From: Pedobacter zeae | GTDB lineage: Bacteria > Bacteroidota > Bacteroidia > Sphingobacteriales > Sphingobacteriaceae | DNA: 64,000 nt | Assembly: GCF_014196715.1 (NCBI RefSeq) | Contig: NZ_JACIEF010000004.1 | Span: 124,001-188,000, forward strand | Direction: 5' to 3' | Shown: positions 36,527 to 45,450 of the stretch, in pieces | Numbering within the stretch: position 1 is the first letter of the stretch | Layout of the letters: each line of letters opens with the position of its first letter | The notes under the pieces: generated by a model | Database searches by the model: none | Told to the model about the DNA's origin: nothing | What the model saw: only the letters and a program-made list of their open reading frames with translations | Made by a program: the position numbers and the translations under genes

Positions 36527-37531
36527 ATGAGCAATACAAAAATAAAGCTAAGTGTATTAGATCAATCGCCGGTTCGCAAAGGTGTTACTGCCCGTCGTGC
36601 CATTGAAGAAACTACTATCCTTGCACAAGAAACCGAGCGGTTAGGTTACCACCGTTTTTGGGTTTCAGAACATCACAATACCACGAGTTTAGCTGGCTCA
36701 ACGCCCGAGGTCTTAATTGCGCATTTGGCCAATCATACCAAAATGCTGAGAATAGGCTCCGGCGGTATCATGCTGCCTAACCATAGTGCGTTAAAAGTGG
36801 CAGAAAGTTTTCGTCTACTGGAGGTAATGCATCCTAACCGGATCGATCTGGGGATGGGCCGGGCACCTGGTACCGACCGCATTACGGCTTCGATGCTTAA
36901 TCCATCAAATAATTGGAGTGAGCAGGATTTTGTAGAACAGCTGCGCGAATTGCAGCACTACCTTCATGATACCTCTGATGGCGGCATTCAGGCAAAAATA
37001 AAGGCAATACCCATTGCTGAAACCGTTCCACAGCAATGGCTGTTGAGCAGCAGCGGACAAAGTGCTTTATTTGCGGCCCACTTCGGAATGGGGTTTTCTT
37101 TTGCACATTTTATTAATCCGCATGGAGGACCACAGGCTATTCAATACTACCGGGAGCATTTTAAGCCCTCGGTTGATTTAACAAAACCCGTTGAAAATGT
37201 GGCTCTTTTTGTTTTTTGCTCGGAAGATGAAGAAAAGGTAAAGCAACAGGAGGCTTTAATGGCTTATCGTTTTCTCCAGCTGGAAAAGGGCGGGGGACTA
37301 ACCTCAGTGGGTTGGAATGATATTAAAGATATCAGGTATACCACGATAGAGCAGGAGCGTATAAAAGCCAATAAACCGCGAATGATTTACGGCACACCGG
37401 CAGTAATAGAAGAGCGGCTTTCCAAACTGGCCGCTGATTATGCTGTTGATGAATTAATGGTGGTTACCATTACTGAACATTTTGAAGACCGGATAAAATC
37501 GTATCAGTTGCTATCAGATTTATTTCTGTAA
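36527..37531 (+). CDS. LLM-class flavin-dependent oxidoreductase (luciferase-like, YhbW type)
   Basis: 334 residues. The bacterial-luciferase-like TIM barrel is shown by LSVLDQSPVRKG, GYHRFWVSEHHN, TKMLRIGSGGIMLPNHSAL, RIDLGMGRAPGTD and GMGFSFAHFINPHGG. Members of this YhbW/MsnO8-like group are FMN-dependent monooxygenases, often annotated as alkanal-monooxygenase-like, with unknown substrates. Cytoplasmic. A hairpin terminator separates it from the convergent outer-membrane protein gene. Confidence 0.92.
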   Translation: MSNTKIKLSVLDQSPVRKGVTARRAIEETTILAQETERLGYHRFWVSEHHNTTSLAGSTPEVLIAHLANHTKMLRIGSGGIMLPNHSALKVAESFRLLEVMHPNRIDLGMGRAPGTDRITASMLNPSNNWSEQDFVEQLRELQHYLHDTSDGGIQAKIKAIPIAETVPQQWLLSSSGQSALFAAHFGMGFSFAHFINPHGGPQAIQYYREHFKPSVDLTKPVENVALFVFCSEDEEKVKQQEALMAYRFLQLEKGGGLTSVGWNDIKDIRYTTIEQERIKANKPRMIYGTPAVIEERLSKLAADYAVDELMVVTITEHFEDRIKSYQLLSDLFL

Positions 37532-37540
37532 TATAATCGC

Positions 37541-37576
37541 AATTCCGGGGTTCGTTGAAACACAAACCCCGGAATT
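37541..37576. terminator. Hairpin between convergent genes
   Basis: Perfect 12-bp arms AATTCCGGGGTT (37541-37552) / AACCCCGGAATT (37565-37576), with a 12-base loop. There is no long T run, but its position and strength fit a bidirectional terminator. Confidence 0.7.
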
Positions 37577-37600
37577 AATATTCAGGATTGACAGCACACT

Positions 37601-40375
37601 TTAAAAATTAAAAAACGTTTGCCTTCCGCCTACTTTTTGTCCAAAATTCTGGATGTTATAAGTGAGGGTAAGCATGCCGTATCTGCCCAGGTTATTACTT
37701 TGCGTATCAATAATGCTATTACCGGTAATCTGGATACTCCTGCGCACATTGCTCTGCAAAATATCATTAACCGAAAATTTTAATTGCGCCCTGTCGTTTT
37801 TCATGAACAGGTAAGTAAGAGCGGCATTCCAGTATTTAATGTTATTGTTATAGCCCGCAATTTTTTGATTATTGATGGTTAACGAATAGCTGGTTTCGAA
37901 AACCAGTTTTTTAGGGTAACGGATAATCAGTTCAGATGTACTTTGGTGGGTATTGTAACTGATGTTGGTATAAAAACTATCGTCGTACTTACTGCGGTTT
38001 AGGTTTACCGAATACGACTGGTTAATCTCAACCTTATCGTTCAGGTTTAGCCTCAAGCTCCCATTTGGCCCTACGTTAAATACATTCGCATCACTTTGGA
38101 TATTGTTTACAATAACAGGTGTATGATCAAAACTGGCCCAGAAACCCAATCCAACCTTTAAGCTTGTTTTATCTTTCCTGAAATCTTTTGAAATGTTAGC
38201 CCCTCCCTGAAAGTTATAAATACCGCTCATGTTGATTGGATTAACCGTTTGAACACCGTTATTGATGGTAATGGTATTCACTATCCCATTTTTGGTAAAA
38301 TTACCATAACCATAAAGATTATAGTTGATTAAGCTTTTCGGATCATACTTATACATGTTCATGCTTAAGTTCTGCGTTCTTGCCGGAAGCAGGTTTGGGT
38401 TTCCATTCCTGATGTAAAATGCGTTGGTATTATCGGCCACGGGCTGAAGGTAACTTACATTGGGCTCTGTAAACCTTGCAGAATAATTGAATGAGAAAAT
38501 TTTGTACTTAAACTGGAATGTTGGCCAGATAAAGTTGTATCGTTGATCGATATCGGCCGCATTTGTAAAACGGTTATTGAGCAAGATATAGTTATGCACC
38601 AAACCAGGTTGAACGTAGAGATCCTTCGTTATTTTATACCTCACACTTACATTGGTATTGGTTTTAAATCCTGCCTGCTTAACGGTTTGCGATAAATTAG
38701 GTACGACAATGTCGTACAGTTGATTGGCCGGGTTGCGGTAAAAGGTATTTAAAGCATTTTCATTGTTGATGATGTTTCCACTTGCATCTACTTTAAAATT
38801 CAGTTTTTTGCCAATGGGTTCGGTATAATTGGCATAAACATAAGCCCTGAAATTATCGATGGTATTGTTCCTTAACTGGTCAATTTCTGTGGTAGAAGGA
38901 ACAAGGTAAAAAATACTGTTGCTTCTGTTATAGTTAACGATGGGATTTGGGTTAGCCGAAATATCAGTACCCAGGTTAAATGATCGTCCTGTTTTTTTAA
39001 AATCCTTACTCAAATCGGCTCTTATCTGGTATTTATTGGTAGAACTGTTTCGATCATTAACATTCTCGAGGGTATTGATCAATTGGTTATTTGCATTGTT
39101 GTTGCCCGAAGAAACTTTGCTTACGGAGTTGTTGGAGTTTAATACTATTGCCGGTTCGATAGTAAGTTGTGTTAAGGAGTCGATCTGCCAATCTAATTTT
39201 CCGCCTATGGTGTGTTTTAAGATTAGGGAACTGGTATTTTCATTGGCGTTGGTAATCAGCCTGTCGCTACCTAGTGTCTGGTTGGTATTGGTGAGTTTCT
39301 CCAGGAGGTTGTCCGACCGGCCAAAAAAATACTGTGTATTAAATTTAATGCCTTTTTTATTAATGGTATTAAAATTAAAACCGCCACCCGACGAAGTTTG
39401 AATACCGTTATAACTTCCCCCAAAACTAATGCCGTTGAATTCGAAATAGCCTCCGGAGGTCATCATCATGGAGTTTATGCCACTCCGGTTAAACCCACCT
39501 ATACGTTGCACATCGTTAGGGTTAAAGCCCGGTTGATTGATGTTATTGCCGTAAGCCAATACACTTACCTGTGTGGTATCTCTAAAAAAGTTCATCAATC
39601 CACCGGCCTGGTAAAGGCTTCTCTGTCCGCCACCGGCATATAATTTTCCAAAAGCTCCCTTTTTAATGGCTTTTTTCAGCTTTAAATTAATAACCTGTGG
39701 AATTTCTGATGCGGTTAAATCCGGATCTCGCCTTTTGGCCTGCTTATCATCCACCACCTGTACTTTATCAATAATATTGGCTGGCAGGTTTTTGGTTGCA
39801 ATCTGTTGGTCGCCACCAAAAAATTCTTTTCCATCAACCAGGATTTTACTAACGGCCTTCCCATTAACCTGTATTGAGCCATCAGGTGCTATGGCCACGC
39901 CGGGTAATTTTTTCAAAAGGTCTTCTACCACTGCTGATGGCAGGGTTTTAAATGATTCTGCATTAAACTCGATCGTATCTTTGCGTACGATAACAGGTGG
40001 CCGTTCAGCCGAAATTACAACCTCATTTAAATCATTTGCTTTGACCGAAAGGTACAGGGTGCCAAGGTTTAAAGTCGGGTTTGCGGCAGTTAGTTCTACT
40101 TCCTTTCTAAAAGTTCCATATTGCCATGCCGTTACCACTAAGCGGTATTTTATGCCCGTGGCAAGGCCATTGATTTTAAAAAGACCTTTATCATCTGAAA
40201 GTTTATAAGTGGTTAATACGCTGTCGCCAACTTTATAAACCGAAACAGTAGAATAATTTAAGGTAACTTTATGATTGGCACTATCGGCTAATATCCCGGT
40301 AATGCTTCCGTTTTTTTGTGCAAACAGGTTAAAAATAATTAAACTAAAGGCAAGCGAGAGTAAGAGTTTTTTCAT
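37601..40375 (-). CDS. Outer-membrane beta-barrel protein with N-terminal carboxypeptidase-like and plug domains
   Basis: 924 residues. The signal peptide is MKKLLLSLAFSLIIFNLFAQ, then a carboxypeptidase-regulatory-like domain (GSITGILADSANHKVTLNYS), a plug-like region (PGVAIAPDGSIQVNGKAVSK, ILVDGKEFFGGD, IDKVQVVDDKQA) and a TonB-receptor-like barrel of the OMP_b-brl_3 type ending RQTFFNF. This class lacks a SusD partner and is common in Bacteroidota; the transported ligand is generally unknown. Direct repeats upstream (40505-40564) may regulate it. Monocistronic. Confidence 0.9.
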   Translation of the reverse strand: MKKLLLSLAFSLIIFNLFAQKNGSITGILADSANHKVTLNYSTVSVYKVGDSVLTTYKLSDDKGLFKINGLATGIKYRLVVTAWQYGTFRKEVELTAANPTLNLGTLYLSVKANDLNEVVISAERPPVIVRKDTIEFNAESFKTLPSAVVEDLLKKLPGVAIAPDGSIQVNGKAVSKILVDGKEFFGGDQQIATKNLPANIIDKVQVVDDKQAKRRDPDLTASEIPQVINLKLKKAIKKGAFGKLYAGGGQRSLYQAGGLMNFFRDTTQVSVLAYGNNINQPGFNPNDVQRIGGFNRSGINSMMMTSGGYFEFNGISFGGSYNGIQTSSGGGFNFNTINKKGIKFNTQYFFGRSDNLLEKLTNTNQTLGSDRLITNANENTSSLILKHTIGGKLDWQIDSLTQLTIEPAIVLNSNNSVSKVSSGNNNANNQLINTLENVNDRNSSTNKYQIRADLSKDFKKTGRSFNLGTDISANPNPIVNYNRSNSIFYLVPSTTEIDQLRNNTIDNFRAYVYANYTEPIGKKLNFKVDASGNIINNENALNTFYRNPANQLYDIVVPNLSQTVKQAGFKTNTNVSVRYKITKDLYVQPGLVHNYILLNNRFTNAADIDQRYNFIWPTFQFKYKIFSFNYSARFTEPNVSYLQPVADNTNAFYIRNGNPNLLPARTQNLSMNMYKYDPKSLINYNLYGYGNFTKNGIVNTITINNGVQTVNPINMSGIYNFQGGANISKDFRKDKTSLKVGLGFWASFDHTPVIVNNIQSDANVFNVGPNGSLRLNLNDKVEINQSYSVNLNRSKYDDSFYTNISYNTHQSTSELIIRYPKKLVFETSYSLTINNQKIAGYNNNIKYWNAALTYLFMKNDRAQLKFSVNDILQSNVRRSIQITGNSIIDTQSNNLGRYGMLTLTYNIQNFGQKVGGRQTFFNF

Positions 40376-40504
40376 GTATGGTTTTTAAATAAGGAGCCTG
40401 AAAGTATGAGCTATTTTTTTACAGAATCAATAAATGTGACGAACCTGACCAAAAATGTGATGGATAAGGTTTGTTTAAAAAAAGCTGACACAAAATTTTC
40501 TGAA

Positions 40505-40564
40505 ATGTTGCATGTAAATATATAACTAATACTTTAGTTTAAAGCTAAACCGATTATGTTGCAT
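40505..40564 (-). repeat. Direct repeats ATGTTGCAT upstream of the beta-barrel gene
   Basis: ATGTTGCAT at 40505-40513 and again at 40556-40564, 51 bases apart, both followed by GTAAAT/TTACAAAT-like sequence. They lie 130-190 bases before the start at 40375. Confidence 0.35.
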
Positions 40565-40601
40565 TTACAAATAGCCACAGAAAAATTACAATCTTAAAAA
40601 C

Positions 40602-40630
40602 AAAAAAGCCCCATTGCATTGCAAGGGGGC
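40602..40630 (-). terminator. Intrinsic terminator of the TraB-like gene
   Basis: On the minus strand a 10-bp stem with one mismatch (GCCCCCTTGC / GCAATGGGGC; plus-strand arms 40621-40630 and 40608-40617), 3-base loop, then T6 (A6 at 40602-40607). Confidence 0.85.
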
Positions 40631-40650
40631 CAATGGAGTAGATGATTAAT

Positions 40651-41727
40651 TTATTGCAAATCGTTATAATTAATAATTTTTACTGCAGGATTTTTGGCCA
40701 GGATTTCTTCCATCCATTTACGGTGCGAGGCACCAACGCCTACAATAACCCTTTTGGCTCTTTTGGCCTTTGCCTGATCAACGATGTTTTTGCACATCCC
40801 TTCATTTCTTAACATCCATTGTGCAATCATTGCTTTTACCGATTCGGTAGGGAAGCCCGCATAACCATAAAAATGAGGGCCACCATAAAAGTTCCAGGCT
40901 TCGTCCAACACACCATATTTCACTGTGTTCATGCCTGCATACGGATCGGCATTAAAAACTTTCGATTCTTCTTCACTATAACTCCAATAGGTTTCTATAG
41001 CTTTAACCGTTGCTGCTTCAGCTGAAGTGCTGTCGGCCTTGGCTTTATTCATCATGATTTTGTACAAAGAATCGGTTTTAGCCCAAGCCTCGCTCCAGGG
41101 TTTATCATAAGTCTGGCAATCCATTTTATAAATCTGATTCTGGCCCAATTGGTAAATAAGTGGAAAATGGATCTTGCTATATTCGCTCGCTGGCCGGTAT
41201 AAACCTGCTTTTTTTAAGGAATCCAGGCTGCCAAACATTTTGGCATACTCAGCCTGTTCTTCTTTACCGAAACTGTTTTTCATATAATTTTCGAGGAGAA
41301 AAATCTGATATTCAGCATTTGCCCTATCCCAGTTTTTAGCATAATTAACTGCTAAATTCATACGGGTTTTATGATAGTAGGCAAAAGACTCAAGTGCTCT
41401 TTGATCTTTTTTAATCTGAGCAGTAATGTTTTTAGGCTTTTCCGGATTTAGTTTTTCGATGTAATCGTGACCTTTTTTAAAAACTTTCACGGCCCAATTG
41501 CTTTCTTCAAGTTTGGCGTAATCGGCCTCGGGTAAATATTCACCAAAAACCATATCCGGGTTAAAGTTTTTCAGCTTATCGATAATGGCCTGAAAATTTT
41601 GTGTCGATTTAGAATTATTGTGGGCAGAGCCTACTATAACAATTTCGATCTGATTTTGGGCCTTTGATTTAAACGCGATTGCGGTTAACAATAAAAATGC
41701 AAGGCTAAGTTTTTGTATGGTTTTCAT
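40651..41727 (-). CDS. Secreted TraB/TIKI-like protein (DUF5694 type)
   Basis: 358 residues from the ATG at 41727; an upstream Met eight codons earlier precedes the signal peptide (KLSLAFLLLTAIAFKSKAQ). Two GxxH motifs, GSAH at 33-36 and GASH at 332-335, together with Glu63 in MVFGEYLPEADY, are the layout of the TraB/PrgY/TIKI metalloprotease superfamily, which DUF5694 proteins resemble. Location would be periplasmic. Two direct repeats with a two-turn spacing lie upstream, suggesting specific regulation. The peptidase assignment is inference; function in bacteria is not established. Confidence 0.78.
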   Translation of the reverse strand: MKTIQKLSLAFLLLTAIAFKSKAQNQIEIVIVGSAHNNSKSTQNFQAIIDKLKNFNPDMVFGEYLPEADYAKLEESNWAVKVFKKGHDYIEKLNPEKPKNITAQIKKDQRALESFAYYHKTRMNLAVNYAKNWDRANAEYQIFLLENYMKNSFGKEEQAEYAKMFGSLDSLKKAGLYRPASEYSKIHFPLIYQLGQNQIYKMDCQTYDKPWSEAWAKTDSLYKIMMNKAKADSTSAEAATVKAIETYWSYSEEESKVFNADPYAGMNTVKYGVLDEAWNFYGGPHFYGYAGFPTESVKAMIAQWMLRNEGMCKNIVDQAKAKRAKRVIVGVGASHRKWMEEILAKNPAVKIINYNDLQ

Positions 41728-41783
41728 CTTTGTTTCGTTTTGTTGATTCAAAGATGGACAGATGCATTTGCCAGCTATATTTA

Positions 41784-41814
41784 ATTATCCCAAAGCCTCA
41801 ATATATTATCCCAA
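41784..41814 (-). promoter_or_regulatory. Two direct repeats spaced 21 bp upstream of the TraB-like gene
   Basis: ATTATCCCAA at 41784-41793 and 41805-41814, exactly 21 bases apart, so on the same face of the helix. An inverted TTGGGATA lies at 41860-41867. The pair sits 57-87 bases upstream of the start at 41727. This geometry resembles sites for regulators that bind direct repeats, such as LytTR-type response regulators. Confidence 0.45.
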
Positions 41815-41899
41815 TTGGGTAAAAAAGAAATTTGGGTGTTAATACATTAGAATTAAACGTTGGGATAGCGGTTTAAGCTTTTCGTCCTGTATATAAGGC

Positions 41900-43039
41900 T
41901 TATTCCATTAGTTTTTGGTTAAAACCAACTATCAGTTTAAAGAGGTCATTATACTTGGTAAGGGGCAGGGTTTCGGATTTATCAAATATATCATGGTAGG
42001 CTGAAGGACCGCCCTGGGTGTAAATGAAAAATGCTGGAACACCTTTTTCGGTAAAAAAATAATGATCGCTATTGGCTGCTTTACCCCTCGGATTGATTTT
42101 GGAAATGTAGTGATGTTCATTGTTTACAGCATTAAGCTGTGCAAAGGCTTTTGGGTAAACAGGTGCATTAACCACGGTCATTCCCGACTCGCCTGTTCCA
42201 ACAAGGTCGAGGTTAAGGAGGAACTTAATGTTGCCCAATGGAATCAGCGGATTTTCTACAAAATACCTCGATCCTAAAAGGCCCGATTCTTCTGCCGCAA
42301 AACAGATGAAACCAATGGAGTAAGGCTGGGGGTGTGCCGCATAATATTTAGCTAAACTTAACAGGGTAGCCACGCCAGCGGCATTATCATTTGCACCGGG
42401 GAAAAAGGTATCAGCGCCCATTCCACCCAAATGATCGTAATGCGCGGTAATAATTAAAAGCGAATCAGGATATTGAGTTCCTTTAACCAGGCCGCAAATA
42501 TTGGCAGCCTGGAAATCAGGGATAAATTTGTTTTCGATATCTACGCTGATTTCTTTTGGAATAGCAGTGAAATATTTTTTATTAACCTGGATGTTGGTTA
42601 CCTGTCCCACTTCTGTAGCTGCCGACCAGGTAAGTTTATCTTTTAAAGAAATGATTAATGTAGGGGTAGCCTGGTAATTAAGGCTGTCGATCGGTGTTAA
42701 GCTGGCTTTTTGTTTAATGCCCGGACTTTCGTTAGTGATGATAAAATCTTTACCGGGAACAAGTTTTTGGCCATTAATGGCGACCATCATTTTTCCGGGA
42801 AACGTATTTACAGAAAAAGCAAAATATTGCTGGTAGTGAGCACCCATTGGCAATAAACCGATTTTTTGATAAGTATCAGCAATATAACCGGCTGCTTTTT
42901 TCATGCCGTCCTTTGTATATCCCCTGCCCCAGAATGTTTTTGAGGTTAGGGTATTTATCACACTACGGGTGTAAGTAGAATCCTGCGCAAAACTGTTTAC
43001 GGTACAAAACAGAAAAATGAAGAAACTGAATTTTTTCAT
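41900..43039 (-). CDS. Secreted M28-family zinc aminopeptidase
   Basis: 379 residues. The signal peptide is MKKFSFFIFLFCTVNSFAQ. M28 metal ligands are visible in order: AHYDHLGG (His), GANDNAAGVATLL (bridging Asp), CFAAEESGLLGS (catalytic Glu and ligand Glu), NLDLVGTGE (Asp) and NSDHYFFTEKGVPAFF (His). All are present, so the protein should be active, removing N-terminal residues from peptides in the periplasm or outside the cell. It is separate from the iron operon upstream by ~175 bases. Confidence 0.94.
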   Translation of the reverse strand: MKKFSFFIFLFCTVNSFAQDSTYTRSVINTLTSKTFWGRGYTKDGMKKAAGYIADTYQKIGLLPMGAHYQQYFAFSVNTFPGKMMVAINGQKLVPGKDFIITNESPGIKQKASLTPIDSLNYQATPTLIISLKDKLTWSAATEVGQVTNIQVNKKYFTAIPKEISVDIENKFIPDFQAANICGLVKGTQYPDSLLIITAHYDHLGGMGADTFFPGANDNAAGVATLLSLAKYYAAHPQPYSIGFICFAAEESGLLGSRYFVENPLIPLGNIKFLLNLDLVGTGESGMTVVNAPVYPKAFAQLNAVNNEHHYISKINPRGKAANSDHYFFTEKGVPAFFIYTQGGPSAYHDIFDKSETLPLTKYNDLFKLIVGFNQKLME

Positions 43040-43214
43040 GCCGGAATTTAGTAAAATAAAACCGAGGAAAAGGTGATCGTGAGCCTGAATTTATTGCAGG
43101 GATCTGATAGATGCTGAAATGAATGCAGCATGATGGTGATTGAAAATAAAAAATGGTTGAGGCTTAACAGCTCCTGCCATTAATCCATCAACCATTAGAT
43201 ATAAATTAATCTTA

Positions 43215-44153
43215 TTATTTTACCAGGTAAGGCTGTAAAGCTGTTTTAATTTTTTCTTTGTTCTGTGCTGCCGTCCATTTTTCTTTGATAGATTGATCGC
43301 CTAAACTAAAGAGCGTTTCGTAAAGCAATTTACCATTTGCCATCGTCTGTACTTTGAAGGTATTCTGAGATCCGATAATATCAGCCCAAACGCCACGCAC
43401 ATCGGCCCAGTAAGATTTTTGGCCGGCCCACCATTTTTGTGCATTAGCAAAAGTTTTAGGATCTATTTTGGTAAATTCTTCGTAACCTTTTTCAACGGCT
43501 AAAAGTTTATCGCCACTGGCAGCGCGAACAATCTTTTTATTGTCCTGCTCAAACATCCAGCCATCTTTGGTTATGGTAATTCTGCTGCCGCGGTTTAATA
43601 CATTATAATCTTTACGCACGGTAGATTCTCGCCTTGGTAGCGGAGAATCGGTTTCGCTCGACCACGCATCGTGACCGCCAACATGGCTCCAGGTACCATA
43701 ACCCTGGTAACGCGGACTATCGTCTACCTGATACACTTTTTGTGTCCATTTACCTTTTACATCAGCTGGTGTTAAATTGCCTTTTTTCCATGCATTATCC
43801 TGGGTATAAAGCATAATATCGGTATCTTCATACGTCCAGTCCTGGCGCCAGTGTTTAATTACGGTGGTATCGTTAATAGCCAGCAGGTGTTGTATCACAA
43901 TTCTTTTAGGCTCATCAACAATAATTTCGGCCCATTCATTGCCATGGCTTTCGTAAGGTTTACTGAATTTATAATTTGGATCGGGTGCAGTCACTTCACC
44001 GTAATTGAAATTCACTTCATAGAATCCCGCTAATGATTTGATGGCCTTTCTATCTTTTTCCAATTTTTCTTCCGGAGTATCTACTTTTGTTTGTGCGCTG
44101 GTATTAAGGGCAATTAAGCCGGTTAATACCAAAATTAGGTTCAAAAATTTCAT
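43215..44153 (-). CDS. DUF6607-family secreted protein in the iron-uptake operon
   Basis: 312 residues, signal peptide ending LIALNTSAQ. The mature protein is rich in Trp, Tyr, Asp and Lys (HWRQDWTYEDTDIMLYTQD, YQGYGTWSHVGGHDAWSSET, KWWAGQKSYWADVRGVW), with no transmembrane segment, and looks like the DUF6607 family. Function is unknown. It is the last gene of a four-gene minus-strand operon headed by a siderophore-type receptor, 22 bases after the PepSY gene, so a role in handling metal or siderophore in the periplasm is a reasonable inference only. Confidence 0.78.
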   Translation of the reverse strand: MKFLNLILVLTGLIALNTSAQTKVDTPEEKLEKDRKAIKSLAGFYEVNFNYGEVTAPDPNYKFSKPYESHGNEWAEIIVDEPKRIVIQHLLAINDTTVIKHWRQDWTYEDTDIMLYTQDNAWKKGNLTPADVKGKWTQKVYQVDDSPRYQGYGTWSHVGGHDAWSSETDSPLPRRESTVRKDYNVLNRGSRITITKDGWMFEQDNKKIVRAASGDKLLAVEKGYEEFTKIDPKTFANAQKWWAGQKSYWADVRGVWADIIGSQNTFKVQTMANGKLLYETLFSLGDQSIKEKWTAAQNKEKIKTALQPYLVK

Positions 44154-44175
44154 TTTTATTATTAATTAGGGGTGG

Positions 44176-45378
44176 TTAATTTTCCGCAATGGCGGGATTT
44201 TTCTTCTTTTTCTTTTTGCCCCACCAGATAATAAAACCGGTGATGGGTAAACTTGCTGCAATTAAACTGGCAAAAAATGCCATTATTTTTCCGGGCAGGC
44301 CTAAAATAGCCCCAACATGGATATCATAGTTCATCCCGATAAGTGCTTCACCCGCATTTTTATCGCTTTGGTTTTTACGGGCGAGCAATTTGCCTGTGTA
44401 CTGATCGAGTAGCAGGACATCGAAATTCCAATAGGTTTCTTCGCCCTTATAGCCGGTTGCATAAATGGTTGCTGTACCACCTTCGGCTGGCGACATCCCG
44501 ATGCGATCTGCATCTTTAAAGGTTTTTTGAGCGTTTTCGAAAGCCACATCAAACGGAATGGCTTTAATGGTTTTGGTCGAATCTGATTTAGCCTGTATTT
44601 CTTTGGGTGGTTTAGTGCTGCCTGATGCCACTACATACACCGTTTTTTGGAACCATTGAAAGGCCCATACCAGGCCTGTTAGTGCCAGCATCAGGCAAAT
44701 GATCATCACATAAAAACCCAACACGTTGTGCATATCATAATTGATACGTTTAAATTTCGCCTTCCATTTAATTTTGAAACTTTTATCGAAGTTCGATTTT
44801 TTGAGGTTTTTAGGCCACCACATTACCATACCCGAGATTAAAAGAAAAACAAAAATGATGGTACTCCAACCAATAATCTGCTGCCCGATAGGGTGATTAA
44901 TGAGAAAACTCCAGTGCAGCATTTTAACAATACTGAAGAACTCGTATTTATTGTCGGAAACTAAGGTAACTTTGCCCGTGTAGGGGTTAATGAGCACAAG
45001 ATCGTAATATTCTATCGAATCGAAATACCAAAATGCTTTAGGATCGCCAGGTTTATAAGTATTAAACTCCCAGGCCCGGTCGGCTTGGGCATAGCTCGAA
45101 ATGAAAGTAACCTTTTTCTTTCCGCCTAAGGCTTTTTCGGCAGTAGCTTTTAATGTGCTTAAAGGAACTGTTTTTTTATCTGCGGGTACCTCAACAAAAA
45201 ATTCTTTTCTATGGATAAACTCGGTAATTTCTTTCTGAAAGGCAAAAATACATCCGGTAATGCCCAAATGAAAAACCACAAGACCCGATGCTATACCCAG
45301 CCATAAGTGCAGCCAATCGCTCATTCTTCTTATCTGCGATTTCTTGTTTTTTTTCTGTAGAGGTTTTGTTGGCGACAT
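44176..45378 (-). CDS. PepSY-associated transmembrane protein, probable siderophore-iron reductase
   Basis: 400 residues with four membrane segments (LHLWLGIASGLVVFHLGITG, IIGWSTIIFVFLLISGMVMW, VLGFYVMIICLMLALTGLVW and a last one before WWGKKKKKK) and two periplasmic PepSY regions. Histidines at the helix ends (WLHLW, VFHLG, LHWSFLINHP, DMHN, DIHVG) could ligate haem. Family members next to ferric-siderophore receptors, such as FoxB- or PiuB-like proteins, are implicated in iron release from siderophores at the inner membrane. The operon context supports that role here. Confidence 0.87.
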   Translation of the reverse strand: MSPTKPLQKKNKKSQIRRMSDWLHLWLGIASGLVVFHLGITGCIFAFQKEITEFIHRKEFFVEVPADKKTVPLSTLKATAEKALGGKKKVTFISSYAQADRAWEFNTYKPGDPKAFWYFDSIEYYDLVLINPYTGKVTLVSDNKYEFFSIVKMLHWSFLINHPIGQQIIGWSTIIFVFLLISGMVMWWPKNLKKSNFDKSFKIKWKAKFKRINYDMHNVLGFYVMIICLMLALTGLVWAFQWFQKTVYVVASGSTKPPKEIQAKSDSTKTIKAIPFDVAFENAQKTFKDADRIGMSPAEGGTATIYATGYKGEETYWNFDVLLLDQYTGKLLARKNQSDKNAGEALIGMNYDIHVGAILGLPGKIMAFFASLIAASLPITGFIIWWGKKKKKKNPAIAEN

Positions 45379-45450
45379 TAAGCTTTATTTAATAAAGAAC
45401 CGATTGGTAATTTTGGCTATCAATTGGCTGAAGATTTAGGTTAACTTCTC

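Noticed and set aside
38940-40208. Several plus-strand frames antisense to the beta-barrel gene
   Set aside because: Shadows of a clearly coding minus-strand gene.
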